This document shows, piece after piece, positions 1 through 7,439 of a stretch of 18,419 bases of DNA. The notes beneath the pieces were generated by a model. That model saw only the letters and a list, made by a program, of their open reading frames with translations. It was not told where the DNA came from and did not search any database. This DNA comes from RBG-16-66-20 sp039931635. GTDB taxonomy: Bacteria > Pseudomonadota > Gammaproteobacteria > Burkholderiales > SG8-39. Both the position numbers and the translations under genes were made by a program. The stretch spans positions 1 through 18,419 of the forward strand of contig JBDTRO010000168.1 of NCBI GenBank assembly GCA_039931635.1, written 5' to 3'. Every line of letters begins with the position of its first letter. Position 1 is the first letter of the stretch.

Positions 1-332
1 CTGAGGCGAATGCCGTTGCGGTGGAGTTTCTGCACTTCGCCCTCGAGCGCGCCGATGAAGAGCTGCATCAGCAGCGCAACCTCATCCGGCGGGCGGCGCC
101 AGTTCTCGGAACTGAAGGCGAACAGCGTCAGGTACTCGACGCCGCGCTCGGCGCAGGCTTTCACGATCGCGCGCACCGCCTCGACCCCGCGCTTGTGGCC
201 GGCGACGCGCGGCAGGTGGCGCTGCTTCGCCCAGCGCCCGTTGCCGTCCATGATGATGGCGACGTGCCCCGGCACCTCGCCGTGCGGTGGAATGCCCGTG
301 GTGGAACTGGCGTGATCGGGGTGGGATGTCAT
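1..332 (-). CDS. uppS: Undecaprenyl diphosphate synthase, N-terminal part (cut by window start)
   Basis: UppS is a cis-prenyltransferase that extends farnesyl diphosphate with isopentenyl units to undecaprenyl diphosphate, the lipid carrier for peptidoglycan and surface polysaccharides. Translating the minus strand from the ATG at 332 gives about 110 residues. They include the family signature HVAIIMDGNGRWAKQR at residues 23-38, with catalytic Asp29 in MDGNGRWA, and the later block LTLFAFSSENWRRP typical of the family. Roughly the C-terminal half lies beyond position 1. The gene follows frr with a 10-base gap, the usual order in the rpsB-tsf-pyrH-frr-uppS cluster, so it is probably co-transcribed. 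The start gives a short variable N-terminal tail before the conserved core, as in relatives. Nothing in the visible part suggests damage. Confidence 0.96.
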   Translation of the reverse strand, partial: MTSHPDHASSTTGIPPHGEVPGHVAIIMDGNGRWAKQRHLPRVAGHKRGVEAVRAIVKACAERGVEYLTLFAFSSENWRRPPDEVALLMQLFIGALEGEVQKLHRNGIRL

Positions 333-342
333 GCCGCCGCCG

Positions 343-900
343 TCACACCGCCATCAACTCGGCTTCCTTCTGCGCGAGAAGCTTGTCGATTTCCGCGATA
401 TGCCTGTCGGTGAGTTTCTGCACATCGTCCGCTGCGCGCCGTTCGTCGTTCTCCGAAAGGTCCTTCTCCTTCAGCGCTTCCTTGAGCGCGTGAATCGAGT
501 CGCGCCGCACGTTGCGCACCGAAACCTTCGCGGTCTCGGCTTCCTTGTGCACGACCTTCGCGAGTTCCTTGCGCCGCTCCTCGGTGAGCGAGGGCATCGG
601 CACGCGGATGATGTCGCCGGCGGCCGCCGGGTTCAGGCCGAGGCCGGAATCGCGGATCGCCTTCTCGATCGCCTGCGCGATCTTCTTTTCGAATGGTGCG
701 ACGCCGATGGTGCGGCCGTCGATCAGGCTCACCTTCGCCACCTGGTTGATTGGCGTCTGGGTGCCGTAGTAGTCCACGGTCACGTGGTCCAGGATGCCGC
801 TGTGCGCGCGGCCGGTGCGCACCTTGGAGAGGTCGACCTTGAAGGCCTCGACGCACTTGTGCATTCTCGTTTCGGTGGTTTTCTTCAGCTCCGCGATCAT
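343..900 (-). CDS. frr: Ribosome recycling factor
   Basis: RRF splits the post-termination ribosome together with EF-G so that subunits can be reused. The reading frame is open further upstream, but I place the start at the ATG at 900. It has a GGAG Shine-Dalgarno sequence 6 bases before it and gives MIAELKKTTETRMHK, the normal RRF N-terminus. The product is 185 residues, the standard length. Family hallmarks include KVRTGRAHSGILD (about residues 26-38), the YYGTQTPINQ segment, and RVPMPSLTEERRKEL in the second half. pyrH ends 19 bases upstream and uppS begins 10 bases downstream, so this is an internal operon gene. Confidence 0.98.
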   Translation of the reverse strand: MIAELKKTTETRMHKCVEAFKVDLSKVRTGRAHSGILDHVTVDYYGTQTPINQVAKVSLIDGRTIGVAPFEKKIAQAIEKAIRDSGLGLNPAAAGDIIRVPMPSLTEERRKELAKVVHKEAETAKVSVRNVRRDSIHALKEALKEKDLSENDERRAADDVQKLTDRHIAEIDKLLAQKEAELMAV

Positions 901-906
901 GGCTGT

Positions 907-910
907 CTCC
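907..910 (-). promoter_or_regulatory. Shine-Dalgarno of frr
   Basis: The minus strand reads GGAG here, 6 bases before the ATG at 900. It decides the frr start against a longer open frame running back to 975, which would add 25 unconserved residues overlapping the end of pyrH. Confidence 0.75.
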
Positions 911-919
911 GTCCGAGGG

Positions 920-1633
920 TTACACGTGCACCAGCGTGCCTTCGTCTTCTCCGGCGACCACGCGGCCCAGTGCACCGGGCCGGAAGATGCTGAACACGTT
1001 CACCGGCAGTCTCTGGTCGCGGCAAAGGGTCAGCGCGGTCGCATCCATGATCTTCAGATTGCGCTGGATGGCCTCGTCGAAGCTGATGCGGCTGTAGCGT
1101 TTCGCAGCGGGATCCTTCTTCGGGTCGCTAGTGTACACGCCGTCCACCTTGGTGGCCTTGAGCACGATTTCGGCGCCCATTTCGCTCGCGCGCAGCGCCG
1201 CGGCCGTGTCGGTGGTGAAGAACGGATTGCCGGTACCGGCGGCGAAAATCACCACCTTGCCCTCTTCCAGATAACGGATCGCCTTGCCGCGGATATAGGG
1301 CTCGACCACCTGTTCGACGTTCAGCGCCGACTGCACGCGGCTCGCGAGGCCGCCCTGGCGCATCGCATCCTGCAGCGCGAGCGCGTTCATGATCGTGGCC
1401 AGCATGCCCATGTAATCCGCCGTCGCGCGGTCCATGCCCGCGGCGCCGGGGGCGACGCCGCGGAAGATATTGCCGCCGCCGATCACCACCCCCATCTCGA
1501 CGCCCTGCCGCGCCACGCCGGCCACTTCCGCGACGATGGACTCGATGGTGGGGCGGCTGATGCCGTAGCTGCCGTCGCCCATCAGCGCCTCGCCCGACAG
1601 CTTGAGCAGAATGCGCTTGTATTTAGGTTTCAC
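920..1633 (-). CDS. pyrH: UMP kinase
   Basis: Bacterial UMP kinase phosphorylates UMP to UDP with ATP, the committed step to pyrimidine nucleotides, and belongs to the amino-acid-kinase fold rather than the NMP-kinase fold. The product is 237 residues, normal for the family. Visible motifs are KRILLKLSGEALMG at residues 6-19 (phosphate-binding Lys11 and SGE), IGGGNIFRG at 51-59, ATADYMGMLATIMNALAL in the middle (UMP-binding and effector region), and ATKVDGVYTSDPKKDP. The start codon is GTG at 1633. No in-frame ATG lies close upstream, and this start reproduces the conserved N-terminus. A five-codon open frame ends in a GTGA overlap with this start. tsf ends 17 bases upstream. Confidence 0.98.
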   Translation of the reverse strand: MKPKYKRILLKLSGEALMGDGSYGISRPTIESIVAEVAGVARQGVEMGVVIGGGNIFRGVAPGAAGMDRATADYMGMLATIMNALALQDAMRQGGLASRVQSALNVEQVVEPYIRGKAIRYLEEGKVVIFAAGTGNPFFTTDTAAALRASEMGAEIVLKATKVDGVYTSDPKKDPAAKRYSRISFDEAIQRNLKIMDATALTLCRDQRLPVNVFSIFRPGALGRVVAGEDEGTLVHV

Positions 1634-1650
1634 AGGCGCGGCTTCATGCG

Positions 1651-2511
1651 TTAGTTCTTCACCATCGACATCACTTCGGCGGCGAAATCACTGGTCTTCT
1701 TCTCGATGCCTTCGCCGACCATCAGGAAGCGGAAGCCCAGCACTTTCGATTTCTTCGCGCCCAGCATTTTTTCCACGCTCTGCTTGTCGTCCTTGATGAA
1801 CGGCTGGCCGAGCAGCGTGCTTTCCGCGAGGAACTTGTTCAGGCCGCCGTCCACCATCCGGGCGACGATCTCGGCCGGCTTGCCCGATTCCGCCGCGCGC
1901 GCCGCGAGGATGCCGCGCTCGCGCTCGACCACCTCGGCGGGTACTTCGGATTTCGCCAGGTACGCGGGCCGCGAGAACGAAATGTGCATCGCGACGTCCT
2001 TGCCCACCTCGTCGGCGCCTTCGTACTCGACCAATACTCCGATGCGGCCGTTATGGACGTACTGGGCGAGCTTCGCTTGCGTCTGCAACTGCGAGAAGCG
2101 ACGGATCGAGATGTTCTCGCCGATCTTCTGCACCAGCGTCTGGCGCTGGGCCTCCACGCCCGGATAGGCAACGAGGGCCGCAACGTCCAGCGGCTTCTTG
2201 GTCGCCACAAGCTCGGCCAGCACCTGCGAGAACGCGAGGAAGTCCTCGTTGCGGGCGACGAAATCGGTCTCGCAGTTGAGTTCCACCAGCGCGCCGGACT
2301 TCGCGTCGGGCGCCAGGTAAGCGCCGATCACGCCTTCGGCGGCGACGCGCGACGCGGCCTTGCCCGCCTTGGCGCCGCTCTTGATGCGCAGCAGTTCCTC
2401 GGCCTTGTCCAGGTCGCCCCCCGCTTCGGTCAGCGCCTTCTTGCATTCCATCATTCCCAGCCCGGTGCGCTCGCGCAATTCCTTCACCAGGCCCGCGGTA
2501 ATTTCAGCCAT
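1651..2511 (-). CDS. tsf: Elongation factor Ts
   Basis: EF-Ts is the nucleotide-exchange factor that regenerates EF-Tu-GTP. I take the ATG at 2511, giving MAEITAGLVKELRERTG, the canonical N-terminus, and 286 residues. The open frame also allows a TTG at 2523 that would add four residues (MADC) right behind a GAGGA, but that spacing is too tight. The N-terminal UBA-like domain covers about residues 1-50 (RTGLGMMECKKAL). The EF-Tu-contacting TDFV motif sits at residues 82-85 inside NCETDFVARN. The core domain follows to the end. rpsB lies upstream, separated by a 95-base spacer with a terminator-like hairpin; pyrH follows after 17 bases. Confidence 0.97.
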   Translation of the reverse strand: MAEITAGLVKELRERTGLGMMECKKALTEAGGDLDKAEELLRIKSGAKAGKAASRVAAEGVIGAYLAPDAKSGALVELNCETDFVARNEDFLAFSQVLAELVATKKPLDVAALVAYPGVEAQRQTLVQKIGENISIRRFSQLQTQAKLAQYVHNGRIGVLVEYEGADEVGKDVAMHISFSRPAYLAKSEVPAEVVERERGILAARAAESGKPAEIVARMVDGGLNKFLAESTLLGQPFIKDDKQSVEKMLGAKKSKVLGFRFLMVGEGIEKKTSDFAAEVMSMVKN

Positions 2512-2555
2512 GCAGTCCGCCAATCCTCTGTATGTTGCGATTACGTCTCACATTG

Positions 2556-2580
2556 AAAAAAGGGGCCCTTGCAGGCCCCT
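2556..2580 (-). terminator. Intrinsic terminator or attenuator between rpsB and tsf
   Basis: On the minus strand a 7-bp GC-rich stem, AGGGGCC pairing with GGCCCCT around a TGCAAG loop, is followed directly by a run of T. This is a textbook Rho-independent shape. A smaller 5-bp hairpin (TCCTG/CAGGA, positions 2582-2595) lies just upstream in the transcript. Because tsf, pyrH, frr and uppS continue in the same direction, it probably works as partial termination that lowers tsf relative to rpsB. E. coli is also known to have an attenuator in this gap. Confidence 0.8.
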
Positions 2581-2606
2581 ATCCTGGTAACAGGAACCCT
2601 TGCCGC

Positions 2607-3353
2607 TCAGCTCCCGCCCTCTTCGCTTACTTCCACGAATTCGTCGCGCGAGGCGGTGACGACTTCCTCCACCGCCTGCGACCTGCCTTCGAGCACCGCA
2701 TCGGCCATGCCGCGCGCGTAGAGCCGGATCGCGCCGCTGGAATCATCGTTGCCGGGAATCACGTACGCGATCTTGTCCGGCGAATGGTTGGTGTCGATCA
2801 CCGCCACCACCGGAATGCCAAGCTTGATGGCCTCGGTCACCGCGCCCTTGTGGTAGCCGACGTCGATGATGAACAGCGCATCGGGCAAGCCGGCCAGGTC
2901 CTTGATGCCGCCCAGCGAGCGCTGCAGCTTCGCCAGCTCGCGCTGGATGCCCAACGCTTCCTTCTTCGACAGGCGCTCGAGCGAGCCGTCCTCGACCATG
3001 CCCTCCATTTCCTTCAGGCGCTTGATCGACTGCTTGACCGTCTTGAAGTTGGTCAGCATGCCGCCCAGCCAGCGGTGGTCGACGAAGGGCATGCCGCAAC
3101 GGACCGCCTCTTCGTGCAGGATCTCGCGCGCCTGGCGCTTGGTGCCGACGAACAGGATGTTGCCCTTGTTCGCGGCCAGCTTGCGCACGAACTTGAGCGC
3201 ATCCTGGTACAGGGCCAGGGTCTTCTCGAGATTGATGATGTGAATCTTGTTGCGGTGGCCGAAGATGTACGGCGCCATCTTCGGATTCCAATAGCGGGTT
3301 TGATGGCCGAAATGGACCCCCGCCTCCAGCATTTGACGCATGGTCACTGACAT
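2607..3353 (-). CDS. rpsB: 30S ribosomal protein S2
   Basis: S2 is a late-assembling small-subunit protein that binds near S1. The product is 248 residues, close to the family's usual length. Diagnostic stretches are MRQMLEAGVHFGHQTRYWNP near the N-terminus, MAPYIFGHRNKIHIINLEKT, GTKRQAREI, and HRWLGGMLTNFKT in the first half, then PDALFIIDVGYHKGAVTEA and GIPVVAVIDTNHSPDKIAYVIPGNDDS in the second half. The start is supported by a GGAG at 3359-3362, five bases before the ATG. The gene begins a minus-strand operon and diverges from map. Its 5' leader is structured (see the regulatory entry), which suggests S2 autoregulation as known in other proteobacteria. Confidence 0.99.
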   Translation of the reverse strand: MSVTMRQMLEAGVHFGHQTRYWNPKMAPYIFGHRNKIHIINLEKTLALYQDALKFVRKLAANKGNILFVGTKRQAREILHEEAVRCGMPFVDHRWLGGMLTNFKTVKQSIKRLKEMEGMVEDGSLERLSKKEALGIQRELAKLQRSLGGIKDLAGLPDALFIIDVGYHKGAVTEAIKLGIPVVAVIDTNHSPDKIAYVIPGNDDSSGAIRLYARGMADAVLEGRSQAVEEVVTASRDEFVEVSEEGGS

Positions 3354-3368
3354 GTCTGCTCCATCGGT

Positions 3369-3460
3369 TTAGGGTTGATCACTGCCGCACCGTCAAATGC
3401 ACCCCGAGGGGCACCCTAAGCGACGGGCGGGAAATTTGGTCCAGGCAAATGCCCAGACCA
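3369..3460 (-). promoter_or_regulatory. Structured rpsB mRNA leader, candidate S2 autoregulatory element
   Basis: Two secondary-structure elements lie between the putative rpsB promoter and its ribosome-binding site. The first, positions 3437-3460, is a 10-bp stem with an ATTT tetraloop on the minus strand; two of its pairs are G-U wobbles. On the plus strand these become C-A mismatches, so only the rpsB transcript forms the full stem. The second is a 7-bp long-range stem, TTAGGGT (3413-3419) with ACCCTAA (3369-3375), enclosing a small CCC/GGG hairpin and ending about 6 bases before the GGAG. The structure is read from the sequence; the regulatory role is inferred from the known S2 control of rpsB in enterobacteria. 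Confidence 0.55.
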
Positions 3461-3467
3461 GCCCGAA

Positions 3468-3476
3468 ATTCTAGCA
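3468..3476 (-). promoter_or_regulatory. Extended -10 promoter element for rpsB
   Basis: The minus strand reads TGCTAGAAT, matching the extended -10 pattern TGnTATAAT at all but one position. No good -35 lies 17 bases upstream, which fits an extended -10 promoter. Transcription would start near 3461, giving a leader of roughly 107 bases. Confidence 0.5.
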
Positions 3477-3480
3477 TAAT
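3475..3480 (+). promoter_or_regulatory. -10-like element for map-glnD
   Basis: CATAAT matches five of six bases of the sigma-70 -10 consensus. It lies 22 bases before the map ATG, leaving a very short leader. I find no convincing -35, so this is a weak call. It overlaps the rpsB extended -10 by two bases on the other strand. Confidence 0.35.
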
Positions 3481-3502
3481 CAGCGCTTTCTCCGGGTATC
3501 TG

Positions 3503-4306
3503 ATGTCGGTTACGGTCAAAAACGAGGCAGAAGCGGGCAGCATGCGGGTCGCGGGCCGGCTTGCGTCCGAGGTGCTCGACTACATCACCCCGCACGTGAA
3601 GACCGGCGTGACCACCGGCAAGCTGAACGACCTGTGCCACGCCTACATGGTCAACGTCCAGGGGACGGTACCCGCGCCCCTGAACTACGCGCCGCCCGGC
3701 TACAAGCCCTTCCCCAAGTCCATCTGCACCTCCGTAAACCACCAGGTCTGCCATGGCATTCCGGGGGATCGCGTGCTCAGGAGCGGCGACGTGCTCAATA
3801 TCGACGTCACCGTCATCAAGGATGGTTTCCACGGCGATTCGAGCCGCATGTTCCATATCGGCGAGCCGGGCATCCAGGCGCGCCGCCTCGTGGACGCGAC
3901 CTACGAATGCATGTGGCGCGGCATTGCGATGGTGCGGCCCGGCGCGCAACTGGGCGACATCGGCGCCGCGATCCAGGCGCATGCCGAGCAGCAGGGCTAT
4001 TCCATCGTGCGGGAATTCTGCGGCCACGGCATCGGGCGCAAATTCCACGAGGAACCGCAGGTGCTCCATTACGGCAAGCCGGGCACCGGCCTGCGCCTGG
4101 AGCCCGGCATGACCTTCACCATCGAACCGATGATCAACGCCGGCAAGTCCGCGATCCGCGAACTGGCCGACGGCTGGACCATCGTGACCAAGGACCACAG
4201 CCTTTCGGCCCAGTGGGAGCACACCGTGCTGGTCACCGGCACCGGCTACGAAGTCCTCACGGTCTCGGCCGGCTCGCCGCCACCGCCGCCGGGCCTGGCC
4301 GGCTGA
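3503..4306 (+). CDS. map: Methionine aminopeptidase, type I
   Basis: Map removes the initiator methionine from nascent proteins after deformylation. The chosen start gives MSVTVKNEAEAGSMRVAGRL, the usual N-terminus, and 267 residues; an upstream in-frame ATG at 3449 would add 18 unconserved residues and lies before the probable promoter. All five metal ligands can be placed: Asp101 and Asp112 (LNIDVTVIKDGFHGDSS), His175 (CGHGIGRKFHEEP), Glu208 (FTIEPMINAG) and Glu239 (QWEHTVLVT). His84 in VCHGIPGD matches the substrate-contacting histidine. The C-terminus carries five consecutive prolines at residues 259-263, four residues before the end. glnD starts 7 bases after the stop, so the two are probably co-transcribed and translationally coupled. 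A recognisable Shine-Dalgarno sequence is lacking. Confidence 0.97.
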   Translation: MSVTVKNEAEAGSMRVAGRLASEVLDYITPHVKTGVTTGKLNDLCHAYMVNVQGTVPAPLNYAPPGYKPFPKSICTSVNHQVCHGIPGDRVLRSGDVLNIDVTVIKDGFHGDSSRMFHIGEPGIQARRLVDATYECMWRGIAMVRPGAQLGDIGAAIQAHAEQQGYSIVREFCGHGIGRKFHEEPQVLHYGKPGTGLRLEPGMTFTIEPMINAGKSAIRELADGWTIVTKDHSLSAQWEHTVLVTGTGYEVLTVSAGSPPPPPGLAG

Positions 4307-4313
4307 GCTGCGG

Positions 4314-6893
4314 ATGAGCGCGGCGGCAAGCGCGGGCGGCATGGCGCCAGTCGAAGCGCTGCGCGACTCGCTGCGAAAATCGCGCGCAGCGCTGCGTGAT
4401 GCCTACCTTGCCGGCAAAACCCCGAACTGGCTGCTCAAGGCACACGCGCGCCTGATCGACAAGACGCTGCAGGACCTCTGGCGCGACCACGGGCCGGCGA
4501 GCGGCATGGCGCTGGTGGCCACTGGCGGCTACGGCCGTGGCGAGCTGTTTCCGTCTTCGGACGTGGACGTGCTGGTGCTGCTCGCCGGTGAACCGGCGAG
4601 TGCCGAGCGCGAGCGCCTGGAGCAACTGATCGGCCTGTTCTGGGATGTCGGCCTGGAGATCGGCCACAGCGTGCGCACGGTGGACGCCTGCGTCGAGAGC
4701 GCCCGCGCCGACATCACCATCGAGACATCCCTGCAGGAAGCCCGCCTGCTCGCGGGCAATAGCGCGCTGTTCCGCCGCTTGTCGAAAGTGCTGGCGAAAT
4801 CCCTCGACCCGGTCGCGTTCCTGAAGGCGAAGAAGCTGGAGCAGGAGCAGCGCCACGCCAAGCACCGCGACACGCCCTACGCGCTCGAGCCCAATCTCAA
4901 GGAAGCGCCGGGTGGCATGCGCGACCTGCAGGTGATCCGCTGGATTGCGCGCGCCTGCGGCATCGGCAGGCACTGGCCGGACCTCGCAAGCCGCGGCCTG
5001 CTGCAGCATGGCGAGGCACAGCGCCTCGCGCGCCACGAAAGCATGCTCCAGGACCTGCGCATACGGCTGCATTACCTGGCCGGGCGCCGCGAGGACCGGA
5101 TCGCCTTCGACTACCAGGACGCGTTGGCGATCCAATGCGGCTACAAGGCAAAGCCGTCGCGCCGCGCCAGCGAGCAGCTGATGCAGGCCTACTACCGCAA
5201 CGCCAAGGCGATCACGCAGCTGAACACGATCCTGCTGCAGAACCTGCAGGCCCGGTTCGCGCCCGAACCCGACGCCGCGCCGCGCGTCCTGAACGAACGT
5301 TTCCAGGCGCGCGGCACGCTGCTCGAAGCCCGGCGCGAGGACCTGTTCGAGCGCGAACCGAGGACCATTCTCGAGAGCTTCCTGCTGATGCAGCAGCACA
5401 GCGACCTGCGCGGCATGAGCGCCGGCACCCTGCGCGCGCTCTGGCGCGCGCGCGGACGGCTGGATGCCCGGGTACGCCGCGACCCGCAGGCGCAACTGCT
5501 GTTCCTGCAGATCCTGCAGCAGCCGCGCGGCATCGTGCACGAGTTCCGCCGCATGAACCAGTACGACGTGCTGGGCGGCTACCTGCCCGAATTTGGACGC
5601 ATCGTCGGCCAGATGCAGCACGACCTCTACCACGTCTACACCGTGGACCAGCACATCCTGATGGTGTTGCGCAACGCACGGCGCTTCACGATGCCGGAGT
5701 TCGCGTACGAATTTCCGCTCTGCAGCCAGTTGATGAGCGGCTTCGAGCGGCACTGGCTGCTCTATGTCGCGGCGTTGTTCCACGATATCGCCAAGGGGCG
5801 CGGCGGCGACCATTCCGCGCTGGGTACCCTGGACGCGCGGCGCTTCTGCAAGCGCCACGGTTTCTCCAAGGAGGACACGGACCTCGTCTCCTTCCTGGTC
5901 GAGCATCACCTGACGATGTCTTCGGTGGCGCAAAAGCAGGACATGGACGACCCCGAAGTGGCGCACGCGTTCGCAAAGAAAGTGGGCAATGAACGGCGCC
6001 TGGTTGCTCTGTATCTGCTGACCGTGGCCGACATCCGCGGCACCAGTCCCAAAGTGTGGAACGGCTGGAAAGCCAAGCTGCTGGAAGACCTGTTCCGCCT
6101 GACGCGCCGCATCCTGGCGGGCGATGCGCCGGCCCTCGACACGGCGGTCGCGGAAAAGCAGGCGGAGGCCGGGCGCCTGCTGCGGCTCTACGCGCTGTCG
6201 GACGAAGTCAAGGAGCGCTTCTGGGCCAGCCTGGATACCACCTATTTCCTGCGCCACGACGCCGCCGAGATCGCCTGGCAGACCCGCAACCTGCATTACC
6301 GGGTCGAAACCGCGATTCCTGTCGTGCGCGCGCGCCTCGCGCCTTTCGGCGAAGGCCTGCAGGTGATGATCTACACGGCGGACCGCGAGGCTCTGTTCGC
6401 GCGCATTTGCGGCTACTTCGGGCGTGCCGGATTCAATATCGTCGAGGCCAAGGTCCACACCACGCGCAACGGCTATGCGCTCGATACGTTCATGGTCATG
6501 GGCAAAGGACCCGGCGCCCACTACCGCGACATGATGGCCCTGATCGAAAGCGAACTCACCGCCGAACTGCAGTCGCAGGGACCGCTGCCGCCGCCCGGCG
6601 GCGGGCGCGTATCGCGGCGCGTGCGCCATTTTCCGATACCACCAGCAGTGGACATCCGTCCCGACGAGCGCGGCTCGTATCACTCGCTCAACATCGTCGC
6701 CAGCGACCGCCCCGGCCTGCTCTACAGCGTCGCGCGGCGGCTTGCCAGCTACGACCTTAGCGTGCATTCGGCCAAGATCAACACGCTCGGCGATCGCGCC
6801 GAGGACGTATTCCTGGTGCGGGGGTCGGCGCTGGCTGATTCGAAAGCCGTATTGAAACTCGAACAGGAATTGCTGGCAGAGCTGCAGATTTAA
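4314..6893 (+). CDS. glnD: Bifunctional [PII] uridylyltransferase / uridylyl-removing enzyme
   Basis: GlnD senses glutamine and adds or removes UMP on PII proteins, setting glutamine synthetase activity and nitrogen-regulated transcription. The 859-residue product has the complete domain order. A nucleotidyltransferase motif, GGYGRGELFPSSDVDV, lies at residues 71-86 with metal-binding Asp83 and Asp85. The HD hydrolase domain has the His490-Asp491 pair in LFHDIAKG. Two C-terminal ACT domains begin near residues 684 (VMIYTADREALFARI) and 791 (LNIVASDRPGLLYSV). Length and domains match functional homologues. It follows map by 7 bases. It ends 12 bases before the convergent def stop, with no clear terminator. 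Confidence 0.98.
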   Translation: MSAAASAGGMAPVEALRDSLRKSRAALRDAYLAGKTPNWLLKAHARLIDKTLQDLWRDHGPASGMALVATGGYGRGELFPSSDVDVLVLLAGEPASAERERLEQLIGLFWDVGLEIGHSVRTVDACVESARADITIETSLQEARLLAGNSALFRRLSKVLAKSLDPVAFLKAKKLEQEQRHAKHRDTPYALEPNLKEAPGGMRDLQVIRWIARACGIGRHWPDLASRGLLQHGEAQRLARHESMLQDLRIRLHYLAGRREDRIAFDYQDALAIQCGYKAKPSRRASEQLMQAYYRNAKAITQLNTILLQNLQARFAPEPDAAPRVLNERFQARGTLLEARREDLFEREPRTILESFLLMQQHSDLRGMSAGTLRALWRARGRLDARVRRDPQAQLLFLQILQQPRGIVHEFRRMNQYDVLGGYLPEFGRIVGQMQHDLYHVYTVDQHILMVLRNARRFTMPEFAYEFPLCSQLMSGFERHWLLYVAALFHDIAKGRGGDHSALGTLDARRFCKRHGFSKEDTDLVSFLVEHHLTMSSVAQKQDMDDPEVAHAFAKKVGNERRLVALYLLTVADIRGTSPKVWNGWKAKLLEDLFRLTRRILAGDAPALDTAVAEKQAEAGRLLRLYALSDEVKERFWASLDTTYFLRHDAAEIAWQTRNLHYRVETAIPVVRARLAPFGEGLQVMIYTADREALFARICGYFGRAGFNIVEAKVHTTRNGYALDTFMVMGKGPGAHYRDMMALIESELTAELQSQGPLPPPGGGRVSRRVRHFPIPPAVDIRPDERGSYHSLNIVASDRPGLLYSVARRLASYDLSVHSAKINTLGDRAEDVFLVRGSALADSKAVLKLEQELLAELQI

Positions 6894-6905
6894 CCGGGAT
6901 TGCCG

Positions 6906-7439
6906 TCAGTCCTCGGCGGGCAGCTCCTGGCCAGGGAACAGTGCTTCGTTGAAGCCGAATTTCGACAGGTCGCGGATGCGCATCGGATACAGGATGCCGT
7001 CCAGGTGGTCGCACTCATGCTGCACCACCCGCGCATGGAAACCGTCGACCGTGCGCTCGAAGCGGAGGCCTTGTTCGTCGAAGCCGGAGTACCTGAGCCG
7101 CGACCACCGCGGCACCCAGCCGCGCATGCCGGGCACGGAGAGGCAGCCTTCCCATCCCTCTTCGATTTCCTCCGACAGCGGAGTGCGCATCGGATTGATC
7201 AAAACCGTGTCCGGAATTTCTTCCGCGTCCGGATACCGCGGGTTTGCCGTGACGCCAAAGATCACGACGCGCAGGCTGACGCCGATCTGCGGTGCGGCGA
7301 GGCCGGCGCCGTTGAGGTGCGCCATGGTGTCGCGCATGTCCTGCAGCAGCGAGGCCAGCTCGGGCGTGCCGAAGCGTTCGACTTCCACCGCGCGCAGCAG
7401 CAGGCGCTCGTCGCCCATCCGGAGGACTTCACGGATCAT
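6906..7439 (-). CDS. def: Peptide deformylase
   Basis: Peptide deformylase removes the formyl group from the initiator methionine, the step before Map acts. The 177-residue product carries all three family motifs: GAGLAAPQIG (residues 44-53), EGCLS with metal ligand Cys99 (97-101), and QHECDHLDG with His141, Glu142 and His145. I place the start at the ATG at 7439, giving MIREVLRMGDERLL as in relatives. The frame stays open to 7595 but that part lies inside the upstream gene. The start overlaps the end of the phosphorylase gene by 11 bases and I see no Shine-Dalgarno before it, so initiation probably depends on translational coupling. It is the last gene of the smc operon. Paralogues of def often exist elsewhere, so it may not be the only deformylase. 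Confidence 0.96.
   Translation of the reverse strand: MIREVLRMGDERLLLRAVEVERFGTPELASLLQDMRDTMAHLNGAGLAAPQIGVSLRVVIFGVTANPRYPDAEEIPDTVLINPMRTPLSEEIEEGWEGCLSVPGMRGWVPRWSRLRYSGFDEQGLRFERTVDGFHARVVQHECDHLDGILYPMRIRDLSKFGFNEALFPGQELPAED

Noticed and set aside
3376..3404. TTGACG on the minus strand before rpsB as a -35 box with CCTAAA as the -10
   Set aside because: The 17-base spacing is right but CCTAAA matches only three of six bases, and the resulting leader would be nearly absent. The extended -10 at 3468-3476 is better and leaves a structured leader.
3416..4342. A 308-codon minus-strand open frame opposite map
   Set aside because: It is a shadow of map, which carries all metal ligands on the plus strand; the antisense product is low-complexity.
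4257..6767. An 836-codon minus-strand open frame opposite glnD
   Set aside because: Same codon-aligned antisense effect. GlnD on the plus strand has all catalytic motifs and both ACT domains.
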